Both the position numbers and the translations under genes were made by a program. Positions 47,463 to 55,511 of a DNA stretch of 64,000 nt are shown here, piece after piece. The DNA lies in contig CAJWBE010000001.1 in the NCBI GenBank assembly GCA_913020045.1, forward strand, positions 1 to 64,000, read 5' to 3'. Each line of letters begins with the position of its first letter. Within the stretch, counting starts at the first letter, position 1. The DNA is from an uncultured Oleiphilus sp. GTDB taxonomy: Bacteria > Pseudomonadota > Gammaproteobacteria > Pseudomonadales > Oleiphilaceae. The notes under the pieces are model-generated. The model was not told the DNA's origin. It was given only the letters and a program-made list of their open reading frames with translations, and ran no database searches.

Positions 47463-48464
47463 ATGATAAAAGCCTACGCAGTACATGAAGCAAATGGAAA
47501 ACTAGAACCTTTTGAGTACGAGCCCTCTTCACTCGGCGATAACGAAGTCGAGATCGATGTCATGTATTGCGGGATCTGCCATAGCGACTTAAGCATGATT
47601 AACAACGAATGGGGAATGAGCCGATACCCATTGGTGCCGGGGCATGAAGTAGTGGGTACGGTTTTGCAAGTTGGCGATAAGGTTAGGCATTTACAAGTAG
47701 GGCAAGCGGTCGGGCTAGGATGGCACAGCGCCTATTGTGGCGACTGCTCTCCTTGTAACACTGGCGACCATAACCTTTGCGGAACGGCACAAGGCACAAT
47801 AATTGGACATCACGGCGGGTTCGCAGACAAAGTGCGCGCACAAGCCAAAGCCGTTGTAGCGATCCCAGAAGGTGTGGACCTCGAGTCAGCAGGGCCTTTG
47901 TTTTGCGGCGGCATTACAGTCTTTAACCCTTTGATTCAATTTCAAATCAAACCCACCGATAAAGTAGCGGTCGTTGGCATCGGAGGCTTGGGCCACATTG
48001 CGTTGCAATTTTTGAACGCATGGGGCTGCGAAGTCACCGCCTTTACCTCCAGCGAAGCGAAGAAAAAAGAAGCGCTCGAACTAGGAGCCCATCGCACTCT
48101 AAATTCACGGAGTAAAGAGGCATTGCAAGACGCTGAAGGGGAGTTCGATTTAATCCTTTCCACGGTCAATGTAAAACTCGACTGGAACCTTTATCTAAAT
48201 ACTTTGAGAGCAAAAGGTCGGCTACACTTTGTTGGCGCGACACTAGAGCCTTTAGACATTGGGGCGTTCTCACTAATTGGTGCTCAGCGCTCCGTTTCTG
48301 GCTCGCCAGTCGGCAGCCCTGAAACCATTGCAACGATGTTGGACTTTGCAAATCGGCACGACGTGAAACCCGTGGTAGAAGTATTTCCGATGGATCAAGT
48401 CAACGAAGCGATTGCACGACTCGAGAGCGGAGAAGCGCGATACCGTATTGTTCTAAAAAAATAA
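47463..48464 (+). CDS. Zinc-dependent alcohol dehydrogenase (YahK/cinnamyl alcohol dehydrogenase-like)
   Basis: The 333-residue enzyme has the catalytic-zinc segments CGICHSDL and GHE, the structural-zinc cluster [15 protein letters not shown] and the nucleotide motif GIGGLGH. It belongs to the CAD/YahK group, usually NADP(H)-dependent aldehyde reductases with broad specificity. The true substrate is unknown. A promoter is not obvious upstream. A terminator-like hairpin follows. Confidence 0.92.
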   Translation: MIKAYAVHEANGKLEPFEYEPSSLGDNEVEIDVMYCGICHSDLSMINNEWGMSRYPLVPGHEVVGTVLQVGDKVRHLQVGQAVGLGWHSAYCGDCSPCNTGDHNLCGTAQGTIIGHHGGFADKVRAQAKAVVAIPEGVDLESAGPLFCGGITVFNPLIQFQIKPTDKVAVVGIGGLGHIALQFLNAWGCEVTAFTSSEAKKKEALELGAHRTLNSRSKEALQDAEGEFDLILSTVNVKLDWNLYLNTLRAKGRLHFVGATLEPLDIGAFSLIGAQRSVSGSPVGSPETIATMLDFANRHDVKPVVEVFPMDQVNEAIARLESGEARYRIVLKK

Positions 48465-48481
48465 AGCGTCACTCTCAACGC

Positions 48482-48508
48482 AAAGGCCTTCAAATCACGA
48501 AGGCCTTT
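48482..48508. terminator. Bidirectional terminator-like hairpin
   Basis: AAAGGCCTTC (48482-48491), loop AAATCAC, GAAGGCCTTT (48499-48508) form a perfect 10-bp stem between the alcohol dehydrogenase and the convergent small ccoM-like gene. The T run is short on both strands. Confidence 0.68.
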
Positions 48509-48531
48509 CAACAGATACCTTGAAGGTCATC

Positions 48532-48645
48532 TTACTTAGCTGTTTTCTTCAAGTCTTTGTAGATAAACACACCCACCCCGACAAAAAAGCCTAAGGTACC
48601 AATAACGACCGCCAAACCGGCAACAATTGTTTCATCAATATACAT
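48532..48645 (-). CDS. Small membrane protein resembling cbb3 oxidase subunit CcoM
   Basis: A 37-residue frame starts at ATG 48645 with AAGGAGC about 8 bases upstream and ends before the hairpin. The sequence is MYIDETIVAG, a hydrophobic stretch with several Gly, then FFVGVGVFIYKDLKKTAK. The length, single membrane span and FIYKD end resemble CcoM, the small accessory subunit of Pseudomonas stutzeri cbb3 oxidase (F-x-FGYFIWKD-like). No cbb3 genes are nearby, so it stands alone, as ccoM does in some Pseudomonas. The similarity is from memory and should be checked. Alternative: an unrelated short membrane peptide. Confidence 0.6.
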   Translation of the reverse strand: MYIDETIVAGLAVVIGTLGFFVGVGVFIYKDLKKTAK

Positions 48646-49002
48646 AAAACTGCTCCTTAATATGTGTGCCTAAGTTTATCAAGCAACGACACATTGCAAA
48701 TGACGCGGATCAAGCCATCGCGGCATTTTCTCTCATGCCTTCCTGCCGCATTATCTTCTCACCTAGGACCAGAAAAATGGTCAGTTTTTTTTACACAGTG
48801 GGCGCAGAAAACTCACCCACCACCTCCGTAAGTTTCTTTTTTGTAGGTAAAAACCTAACTATGGCCTTTTTTTTGCATATAAACGAGTCGCTTGTTGAAA
48901 AGCAACTTTAAAAAATCAGCCAAACCTGTTCGCAAGAAAGGGACGGAAAGCCACGGGTCCAACCACTGGATAGCCGGGTCGCATGCTTAAAAGGAAAGAA
49001 AC
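48646..49002 (+). other. Leader region of the PEP-CTERM gene
   Basis: 357 bp between the ccoM-like gene and the PEP-CTERM start. The left part has no supported gene. It has a TAGGT-AAAA-ACCTA inverted repeat at 48844-48857 just upstream of the -10, a possible regulator site, then the riboswitch. Confidence 0.55.
48878..48990 (+). ncRNA. Class I cyclic di-GMP riboswitch (GEMM-I)
   Basis: The leader of the PEP-CTERM gene has the GEMM-I elements in order. CAGCCAAACC starts at about 48917, followed by a stem closed by a GCAA tetraloop at 48931, then GGGACGGAAAGCC at 48940-48952, a P3 stem formed by GGGTCC and GGATAGCC, and the final AGCCGGGTCGC at 48972. The ligand-contacting G (G20 in the V. 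cholerae Vc2 structure) is kept. Relative to Vc2, G21 and C46 appear swapped to C and G, a compensatory change. A TATAAA -10 lies at 48878-48883. AAAAGG, the ribosome-binding site, starts 7 bases after the aptamer, suggesting translational control. Confidence 0.87.
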
Positions 49003-49509
49003 ATGTTAAATAAACTAATGAGCAAAGCTGCCATTGCCTTGGCACTCTGCTTCAGCATGAACACCTTTGCTGGTGTTATTGTTGATGTTGTAGAGCAAAA
49101 TCAAAAAGTAGGTTTTTGGGGGTCGCATAGCTATTCCCATAACCTAAATGACAACGTTGAGCCTTTTGAACTTGGTTCTGCATTAAGCGCAACACTAGCT
49201 ATCGACGTTCGCGACGACAATGACTGGTGGCTAGAAGCCGCTGTATTTGTTGTTGAAGATCTAGACCTAGATTCTGGCGGCTTCACTTTTGGCCAAACTT
49301 TTGAAAATGGCCTCGAGCTAGAAGGACTTGCAGCGCTAAACTCTGACGGTTTCCTAGACGTAACTGTTTTCTCTGCACTTGGTGACTTCTGGGTTGGAAA
49401 CTCTACGCTAACCGTAGAAACAGCTGAAGTACCAGAGCCTGCCACATTGGCACTACTAGGCCTTGGTCTACTAGGGCTTGGCTTTAGCCGACGCAAGCTA
49501 AACAGCTAA
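49003..49509 (+). CDS. PEP-CTERM sorting-domain exported protein
   Basis: The 168-residue protein has a Sec signal peptide (about 1-23, cleavage near NTFA-GV), a beta-rich Asp/Gly-rich mature region, and a C-terminal PEP-CTERM tail: VPEPATLALLGLGLLGLGFSRRKLNS-like order of PEP motif, hydrophobic span and basic end. Such tails are cut by an exosortase (EpsH/XrtA family), and the mature protein joins the exopolysaccharide matrix or surface. No exosortase gene is in this window. Its leader carries a GEMM-I riboswitch, so c-di-GMP probably controls its expression. The mature part has no recognised domain. Confidence 0.9.
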   Translation: MLNKLMSKAAIALALCFSMNTFAGVIVDVVEQNQKVGFWGSHSYSHNLNDNVEPFELGSALSATLAIDVRDDNDWWLEAAVFVVEDLDLDSGGFTFGQTFENGLELEGLAALNSDGFLDVTVFSALGDFWVGNSTLTVETAEVPEPATLALLGLGLLGLGFSRRKLNS

Positions 49510-49544
49510 GCATGCTGGGCTTTTCAGCCTAGAACACTTAGTTG

Positions 49545-49582
49545 AAATGGGGCTGCATTTAATCATGCAGCCCCATTTTTTT
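49545..49582 (+). terminator. Terminator of the PEP-CTERM gene
   Basis: AAATGGGGCTGCAT, loop TTAATC, ATGCAGCCCCATTT make a long, GC-rich stem followed by seven T. Strong Rho-independent terminator. Confidence 0.92.
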
Positions 49583-49618
49583 GCCTATTATAATAGTTTA
49601 ACTAATCGGCAGAGCGCC

Positions 49619-49921
49619 TTAAACACTAAGCGTGTTCGTCTTCTTTTTGCGAAGCGTCAAGGTATTACTACTAGGCACTTTCTTTCTACCGGGAGCGCTC
49701 GGAACGCCTGAAGGACTGGACGGAGTCGTTTTCGAAAACGAATTAACGCTGGCATATGCTAAGCCCTCGCGCAGCAGGCGGGCCGAGTCTACCGGCGACA
49801 GGTGCTTGGGAGAAGACGGGCTTAGATCAGCAGGGCTAGACCAATCACCAGAAAGCAGCGTTAGCACGAAGCCGTTCACATGCTGAATCTCATTTTCTTT
49901 CAGATAACACCATTCACTCAT
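49619..49921 (-). CDS. Conserved-looking small protein of unknown function
   Basis: The 100-residue product starts MSEWCYLKENEIQHVNGFVLTLLSGDW, which looks ordered and conserved, with a more variable Ser/Pro-rich, basic second half. No family is named with certainty. I chose ATG 49921, with AAGGGA about 10 bases upstream; TTG 49930 is possible. A plus-strand frame (49632-49886) overlaps it on the other strand and I think it is a shadow. It lies between the PEP-CTERM terminator and rlmG. Confidence 0.6.
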   Translation of the reverse strand: MSEWCYLKENEIQHVNGFVLTLLSGDWSSPADLSPSSPKHLSPVDSARLLREGLAYASVNSFSKTTPSSPSGVPSAPGRKKVPSSNTLTLRKKKTNTLSV

Positions 49922-50032
49922 CTCTATCAAATCCCTTGATCTATAAAAACATTCAAAAACTTATTAAGTATTCACTTACCCAATTCGGAGCGAGTGGAAT
50001 TATCTTTATCGAAAAATCGCTTGTCAACGGCA

Positions 50033-51199
50033 CTAGGTTTTACACGCTCGTAACACAACAAACTTATGGTTTGACGCCTGCACAGAGCAGTCACCAAAGA
50101 GTTTTCGTAAACTCACGTGATAGGCTAAATGTCGATTCGCAATTACCCATAACTCCCCTCCCGAATGAAGACAACGCTTGGCATCTCGAAAAAAACGCTT
50201 CGCGATATCAGTACTAACTGTATTTTGTTGATGGAAAGGAGGGTTACACAAAATAAGATCCAAACTATCGGGTTCAGCATCTTTCAGACCATCACCAGCT
50301 ACAACCTGCGCACTGACGTCGTCATAATTACTCTCTAAGTTCATTCGTGTCGATTCTGTGGCGTCAAAGGACTCATCACAAAAAAGCATTTGTGATGTGG
50401 GATGAATTCGCAAGTAAGCCAATCCTAGTAAACCGTTCCCACACGCAAGATCTGCCACTCGCTCGGCTTTTGGCAAATGCGCAAAGTGTTCCAAGAAGAA
50501 TCGACTACCGATATCTAACGAATCTCGACTAAACAAATTTGGCCCGGCACAAAGCGTCAATTGATAGTCTGATAAGGTGACTTCACTCAACGCCGGCCCT
50601 GTACTATCAAGCTCAGGGTTAACGGTCGCTGACCATATTCGCGCTTTCTTTCGACCAGGTAGATAATTCAAGTCTCCAAAATACTGCGGCACCAAATCTA
50701 ACTGCCCTTTACTTAAATGTTTGTCCATTCCAGCTAAAAACAATTGACCCTGAGGTTGCATCAGCACTCTCAACGTGACCAAAAGCGCCCGGAGCTGGTC
50801 TTTTGATTTTGGGATACGCCCAACAACAAGGTCATAGCGCGCGTCAGAGAGAGGCAGATCCGTAAGTCGTTCAAAAAAAAGTGGCCGCTGTTCGGCCTCG
50901 TTTATCGTAAGGTTATTCCATAAAGCTTCGCGAGACTGCCATGAATCACCATAGCATTCGGGCTGATAGGTCATCAAAGGTACGGTAAGAGCGCCAAAAT
51001 GATCGTTGACGATTAATATGCGCAGACCCGGTTTAAGTTCAGGCAACACCGTCGACAATAGATACTCATCAGCGGCATCCCATGCTTTCAAAGTTTTATC
51101 AGTTTGTTCCGGATAGCGCCTCAAAAAATAAGTCTGGCTACTGACCTCAAAACACATGTTGCGTTGTTGTAGTGCGTCAATCTGCGCTTGCGACGTCAT
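50033..51199 (-). CDS. rlmG: 23S rRNA (guanine(1835)-N2)-methyltransferase RlmG
   Basis: RlmG makes m2G1835 in 23S rRNA. The 388-residue protein has the characteristic two-domain arrangement of RlmG/RsmC, with N-terminal RRYPEQTDKTLKAWDAADEYLL (an RlmG hallmark), and a C-terminal methyltransferase domain with DLACGNGLLG (motif I) and the catalytic NPPFH (motif IV). It is monocistronic. Its downstream end lies about 110 bp beyond the 100-residue protein gene. Confidence 0.92.
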   Translation of the reverse strand: MTSQAQIDALQQRNMCFEVSSQTYFLRRYPEQTDKTLKAWDAADEYLLSTVLPELKPGLRILIVNDHFGALTVPLMTYQPECYGDSWQSREALWNNLTINEAEQRPLFFERLTDLPLSDARYDLVVGRIPKSKDQLRALLVTLRVLMQPQGQLFLAGMDKHLSKGQLDLVPQYFGDLNYLPGRKKARIWSATVNPELDSTGPALSEVTLSDYQLTLCAGPNLFSRDSLDIGSRFFLEHFAHLPKAERVADLACGNGLLGLAYLRIHPTSQMLFCDESFDATESTRMNLESNYDDVSAQVVAGDGLKDAEPDSLDLILCNPPFHQQNTVSTDIAKRFFRDAKRCLHSGGELWVIANRHLAYHVSLRKLFGDCSVQASNHKFVVLRACKT

Positions 51200-51503
51200 A
51201 CCTAAGAGCCCTTTTCCTATTGTTCGAGTCTACCCTGTGTTTATCAAAGCTCGCGGCGCAAACCATGATGAAATCATTGCGGAGGGATTATAGCGACTTA
51301 CCCTAAAGAATCGTACTCGGGATACCCGTAACACTTGTCCTTGAAACACGGCATCAAACATCTTTAACATTAAATTTGAATGACATATTACATTTTTATG
51401 AATCCCTCTATATAGTTCGCAGCCATACCGGCTCGGAAACTAAATTATCGCGACTAGTGAACCGTAAGCCAACCCTAAACACTGCAACAGAGAAACGCGA
51501 GCT
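51200..51503. other. 304-bp region upstream of the phosphate transporter
   Basis: Divergent spacing between rlmG and the PiT gene. It holds their promoters, which I cannot place. A weak Pho-box-like match near 51374 is not convincing. No RNA gene or repeat is visible. Confidence 0.4.
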
Positions 51504-53066
51504 ATGGATTTTAAAAACATCAATGAGATCGAAAACGCGGTTGGACAACAACGTTTTGAGTTTTTTCGTTTAGGGGCCTGCCTAATATTTATTTTAGGGA
51601 TTGGCGCGTTCACGTTGCTAAAGATGAATGGACAAGAAGGTGGTTTCGTACTGGCCATTGCCGCCATGATTGGCGGCTACATGGCGATGAATATCGGCGC
51701 CAACGATGTCGCTAACAATGTCGGCCCGGCGGTCGGTTCCAAAGCCATGACACTGCTTGGCGCAATCTGTATCGCTGCTATTTTCGAAGCAGCCGGCGCG
51801 CTGATTGCTGGCGGCGAAGTCGTCAGTACCATCAAAAAAGGAATCATTAACCCTGAAAACATCACCGACCCTCAGCAATTTATTTGGCTGATGATGGCTG
51901 CCCTGCTAGCCGGCGCGCTCTGGCTTAACTTGGCAACTTTCATGGGAGCCCCCGTTTCAACCACCCACTCTATCGTTGGTGGTGTTTTGGGTGCAGGTAT
52001 CGCGGCAGGCGGTTTAGGAATTGCGAACTGGGATAAAATGGGAGCGATAGCCGCGAGCTGGGTTATTTCGCCCGTACTTGGAGGCCTAATTGCCGCGGGT
52101 ATTCTGTACTCAATCAAAAAGAGAATCCTATACACCGACGATATGCTTGCGTCTGCTCGGCGCTTCGTACCATGGCTGCTGGCAGCGATGGCTTGGGCGT
52201 TCTCTACCTACCTCGCGCTAAAAGGGCTAAAGAAGATCTGGCCACTCGACTTCCAAACTGCCGCCATCATTGGTCTGGTCATTGCCACCGGTGTGTTTTG
52301 GCTATCGCGACCCTTAATTGGCAAACGCTCTGCCACACTTAAAAACGATCGCGAAGGTGTCAACACACTATTCACTATCCCGCTGATCTTTTCCGCAGCG
52401 CTTTTAAGTTTTGCCCATGGCGCGAACGATGTCGCCAATGCCGTTGGGCCTTTAGCCGCTATTGCCGACTCAATCATGAACCATGGGGTATCCGTTAAGG
52501 CTGCCATACCTCTTTGGGTGATGCTCATTGGCGCATTAGGGATTGCACTTGGACTGCTATTGTTCGGCCCTAAACTAATTCGCACGGTGGGCACAGAGAT
52601 AACAGAACTCGATAAATCACGTGCATTTTGTGTCGCAATGGCTGCAGCGATCACCGTGATTATCGCTTCTCAGCTAGGTCTACCCGTCAGCTCTACTCAT
52701 ATCGCGGTGGGCGGTATTTTTGGTGTTGGTTTTTTACGTGAATATCTAAAAAGTAGCTATGCCAGCGAACTTCACTTAATCATTGAACATCATGAGGGCG
52801 AAGAAAAAGAAAGGCTGACAAAGTTTCTGAATAACTTTCAAAAGTCCTCAGTTGAAGACATGGAGATGATGCTAAAGGAAGCTAAAGCTAACAAAGCTGA
52901 ACTGGGACTTTCAAAGAAAGAGCGCAAGCGACTCAAGAAAGTCTATAGCGAGAAACTAGTTAAGCGATCCGCGTTCAAAAAAATAATTGGCGCGTGGCTC
53001 ATTACCGTGCCGGCGTCAGCATTGCTAGCGGCGAGCATATTCTCAATCATCAACGCTTGGTCTTAA
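51504..53066 (+). CDS. Inorganic phosphate transporter, PiT family
   Basis: The 520-residue membrane protein has about 10-11 spans and two copies of the PiT signature: GANDVANNVGPAVGSKAMTL near the N-terminus and GANDVANAVGPLAA later, each on a re-entrant helix. It imports phosphate with H+ or Na+. A long, charged cytoplasmic loop (about 418-490, rich in E and K) interrupts the last spans; many marine homologs have this. No phoU-like partner (PhoU/YkaA) is adjacent. A large hairpin ends the gene. Confidence 0.93.
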   Translation: MDFKNINEIENAVGQQRFEFFRLGACLIFILGIGAFTLLKMNGQEGGFVLAIAAMIGGYMAMNIGANDVANNVGPAVGSKAMTLLGAICIAAIFEAAGALIAGGEVVSTIKKGIINPENITDPQQFIWLMMAALLAGALWLNLATFMGAPVSTTHSIVGGVLGAGIAAGGLGIANWDKMGAIAASWVISPVLGGLIAAGILYSIKKRILYTDDMLASARRFVPWLLAAMAWAFSTYLALKGLKKIWPLDFQTAAIIGLVIATGVFWLSRPLIGKRSATLKNDREGVNTLFTIPLIFSAALLSFAHGANDVANAVGPLAAIADSIMNHGVSVKAAIPLWVMLIGALGIALGLLLFGPKLIRTVGTEITELDKSRAFCVAMAAAITVIIASQLGLPVSSTHIAVGGIFGVGFLREYLKSSYASELHLIIEHHEGEEKERLTKFLNNFQKSSVEDMEMMLKEAKANKAELGLSKKERKRLKKVYSEKLVKRSAFKKIIGAWLITVPASALLAASIFSIINAWS

Positions 53067-53071
53067 GTTTG

Positions 53072-53111
53072 AAGGTTAAGCACGATCCAGTCAGGCATCG
53101 TGCTTAACCTT
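53072..53111. terminator. Bidirectional terminator, phosphate transporter and GGDEF-EAL gene
   Basis: AAGGTTAAGCACGAT (53072-53086) and ATCGTGCTTAACCTT (53097-53111) are perfect 15-base arms with a 10-base loop between convergent genes. The T run is short, but the stem is very stable. Confidence 0.82.
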
Positions 53112-53120
53112 TCTAATGCG

Positions 53121-55484
53121 TCACAGAGCGATGGGCGGCCGCCAATATACTGAGCAGTCAGGCTCTACTCTTAACCCTCCTATCCAGTCTTCAAAGGCCT
53201 CGCTAGAAAGCGGTCGAGAAACCAAGTAACCCTGAATAATTTGACAGTTTAAACTTTCAAGATAACCATACTGCTCAATCGTTTCGACCCCTTCTGCTAC
53301 CACATTCATACCTAAGGTTTTAGACAAACCCACTACTGCCGACGTTACCGCATCATCATTGATATCGGCGTTAATGTCTTTTATGAACGAGCGGTCAATC
53401 TTTAAGCCATCCACGGCATAGCGTTTTAGATAACTGAGTGACGAATACCCAGTACCAAAATCATCGATAGCCAACCTCACGCCTAAGGCTTCAATTCCTT
53501 TTAAGTTTTCGCCAATCATTTCACTATCAATTAGCGTACTTTCAGTCACTTCAAGCTCTAAATTCTCAGGCGACAAGCCAGTACGCTCTAATATCTGTTC
53601 AACACGCTGAACCATATCCCCCTGCCTTAGCTGCCTGACCGAAAGATTCACGGCGACACGCATATCCGCAATTCCCCGCGCGCGCCAACGCTGCGAGCAG
53701 ATGCAAGCCTGCTCCAGAACCCAATCTCCAACGGATACAATCAAACCCGTTTCTTCTAATGCTGGCACAAACTCATTAGGGTTAATGATCTCTCCTCCGC
53801 TATACCACCGAAGCAAGGCCTCCGCACAGACAACACGGCCCGTTTTTAACTCTATCATTGGTTGAAAATATAGCTGGAACTCATTGCGCTCTAAGGCCTT
53901 GCGCAAGTTGTTCTCCATTACCAAGCGCTTTTGCGCTTTTTGATTAAGCTCTCTCGTGAAAAACTGATATACGCTGCGCCCATTTTCCTTTGCCAGATAC
54001 ATTGCGCTATCAGCGTTTCGCAACAGCATCTCACTATCATCAGCATCATCAGGGTACAAGGTTATCCCCATACTCGTTGATACAAAAACGTCTTGGCCAT
54101 TGATGCGGTAGGTTCGATTGATCGTCGATAGCAAGTTGCTGGCCACTATTTCGATATCTTTGTGAGACCCTACTCGCTCCAACAATACCGTAAATTCATC
54201 TCCACCCAACCGGGCAGCCGTATCCATATCGCGCAATGCACTCTTGATGCGCTCGGCCACTTTAACCAACAAGGCGTCTCCTGCTGGGTGCCCCATTGCG
54301 TCGTTAACTGCTTTAAATTGATCCAAGTCGAGAAAGATCAACGCCACCTTTGTTTCGTTTCGTTTAGCCACCGCCACGGCGTGATCCAAACGATCAAGAA
54401 ACAAGGCTCGATTAGGCAGGCCAGTCAACGAATCAAAATTCGCCAAGTAAGACAGCCTATCCTCAGCCGCTTTTAGCTCGGAAATATCATACACAAGACT
54501 CGTCATGCGCTGCTGTTTGGGGGCGAGTTGCCTTACTTCACCACGCAACAAGATGACTCGAAAACTACCATCATCGCGCATGATTTTTACTTCAAACTCG
54601 AAGGCACTACAATCTCGATGCGCAGAGGCTAAAACATCGCTAATACGCCCGCGTTCCGCCTGCTCAAGCTTGCTAATAAACAACGCCGTTGACGGTTGGT
54701 TTTCTTTCCCTACGCCCAACACTTCATATAAACCATCAGACCAGTAATGTTCCCGCTCGAGAGAATCCCAATCCCATGTACCAAAACGTGCAATTTTCTG
54801 GGCGTTATCAATTACATCGGCCAAATAGGTCGCGCGCTGAGCAGGCCGTGCAATATTTCTGTCTATCACCCAGAGCATAATAAACAGCAGTATCACGACC
54901 AAAACCATAAATAAACCGAACAAAAAAAGTTCTTGTTCAGTTCGATAAGCATGCAAGTTCGCCAGCTCTTCGATGCGCTGGGAGTTCAAAAAGTAAACAA
55001 TGCGTTCGATCAGTTCGACTGACTTCTCTTCGGCGCTCTGAAGTCGGGGATCTTGCAATAACAGCGGGTCAAATCCAGCGCTCTGAAGCTGGCCGATTAA
55101 AGAACGAAAAATACGATCTGCTTGATAATGGGAAGCCTCTAAATCATCCATTAACACTCGCAAAACGGTATCGCCTTTTAGCTTACTGGAAAGGGCCAGA
55201 ATCGCGGCTTCACCCGCGGCATTTTCTTGATCAAAGCGCTTCAAAATACTGTCAAACGACTTAGAAGACTCGTGCTGCAGCAGGAGGTTCTTCCATTCGT
55301 TCAATTGCGCCCTAGCATGTGACTCAATGCGATAACCTAACTCGATTGTTTCCGTGGAACGCTGCAGTACTTCTTGCTCCGCGGTCGTCACAAAACGGTA
55401 AAACGACGTCATGTAAAAAGCGATCCCACTCAGCGCAAACAAGGTGAGCAAGAACAACAGAACCAGCTTTACTCTAATACTCAT
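53121..55484 (-). CDS. Membrane-anchored PAS-GGDEF-EAL protein (c-di-GMP synthesis/degradation)
   Basis: The 787-residue protein has an N-terminal span (about 7-28), a periplasmic helical domain, a second span near 185-205, a PAS fold (about 240-345), GGDEF (about 350-505) and EAL (about 520-775). Both motifs are intact: GGDEF at 427-431 and EAL at 555-557 with DDFGTG and EVTES. Thus it could make or break c-di-GMP, with PAS or the periplasmic domain setting the balance. It neighbours a hybrid histidine kinase on the same strand (27-bp gap), suggesting a shared operon. Confidence 0.93.
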   Translation of the reverse strand: MSIRVKLVLLFLLTLFALSGIAFYMTSFYRFVTTAEQEVLQRSTETIELGYRIESHARAQLNEWKNLLLQHESSKSFDSILKRFDQENAAGEAAILALSSKLKGDTVLRVLMDDLEASHYQADRIFRSLIGQLQSAGFDPLLLQDPRLQSAEEKSVELIERIVYFLNSQRIEELANLHAYRTEQELFLFGLFMVLVVILLFIMLWVIDRNIARPAQRATYLADVIDNAQKIARFGTWDWDSLEREHYWSDGLYEVLGVGKENQPSTALFISKLEQAERGRISDVLASAHRDCSAFEFEVKIMRDDGSFRVILLRGEVRQLAPKQQRMTSLVYDISELKAAEDRLSYLANFDSLTGLPNRALFLDRLDHAVAVAKRNETKVALIFLDLDQFKAVNDAMGHPAGDALLVKVAERIKSALRDMDTAARLGGDEFTVLLERVGSHKDIEIVASNLLSTINRTYRINGQDVFVSTSMGITLYPDDADDSEMLLRNADSAMYLAKENGRSVYQFFTRELNQKAQKRLVMENNLRKALERNEFQLYFQPMIELKTGRVVCAEALLRWYSGGEIINPNEFVPALEETGLIVSVGDWVLEQACICSQRWRARGIADMRVAVNLSVRQLRQGDMVQRVEQILERTGLSPENLELEVTESTLIDSEMIGENLKGIEALGVRLAIDDFGTGYSSLSYLKRYAVDGLKIDRSFIKDINADINDDAVTSAVVGLSKTLGMNVVAEGVETIEQYGYLESLNCQIIQGYLVSRPLSSEAFEDWIGGLRVEPDCSVYWRPPIAL

Positions 55485-55511
55485 ACCGCCAGTTGCCCCT
55501 TTCGCATCGTC

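Noticed and set aside
48666-48911. 81-codon frame upstream of the riboswitch
   Set aside because: No ribosome-binding site and no family; it overlaps the promoter and leader region.
49632-49886. Plus-strand frame of 84 codons opposite the 100-residue minus-strand gene
   Set aside because: The minus-strand frame has a better start, ribosome-binding site and an ordered N-terminus; the plus frame looks like its shadow.
49936-50217. Plus-strand frame overlapping the end of rlmG
   Set aside because: Most of it is antisense to rlmG, which is a clear full-length gene, and it shows no family features.
51374-51400. Pho-box-like sequence before the PiT transporter
   Set aside because: Only partial ATGACAT/TTACAT resemblance; the two 7-base repeats with proper spacing are missing.
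51376-51573. 65-codon frame upstream of the phosphate transporter
   Set aside because: Runs out of frame into the PiT gene, with no convincing ribosome-binding site or family.
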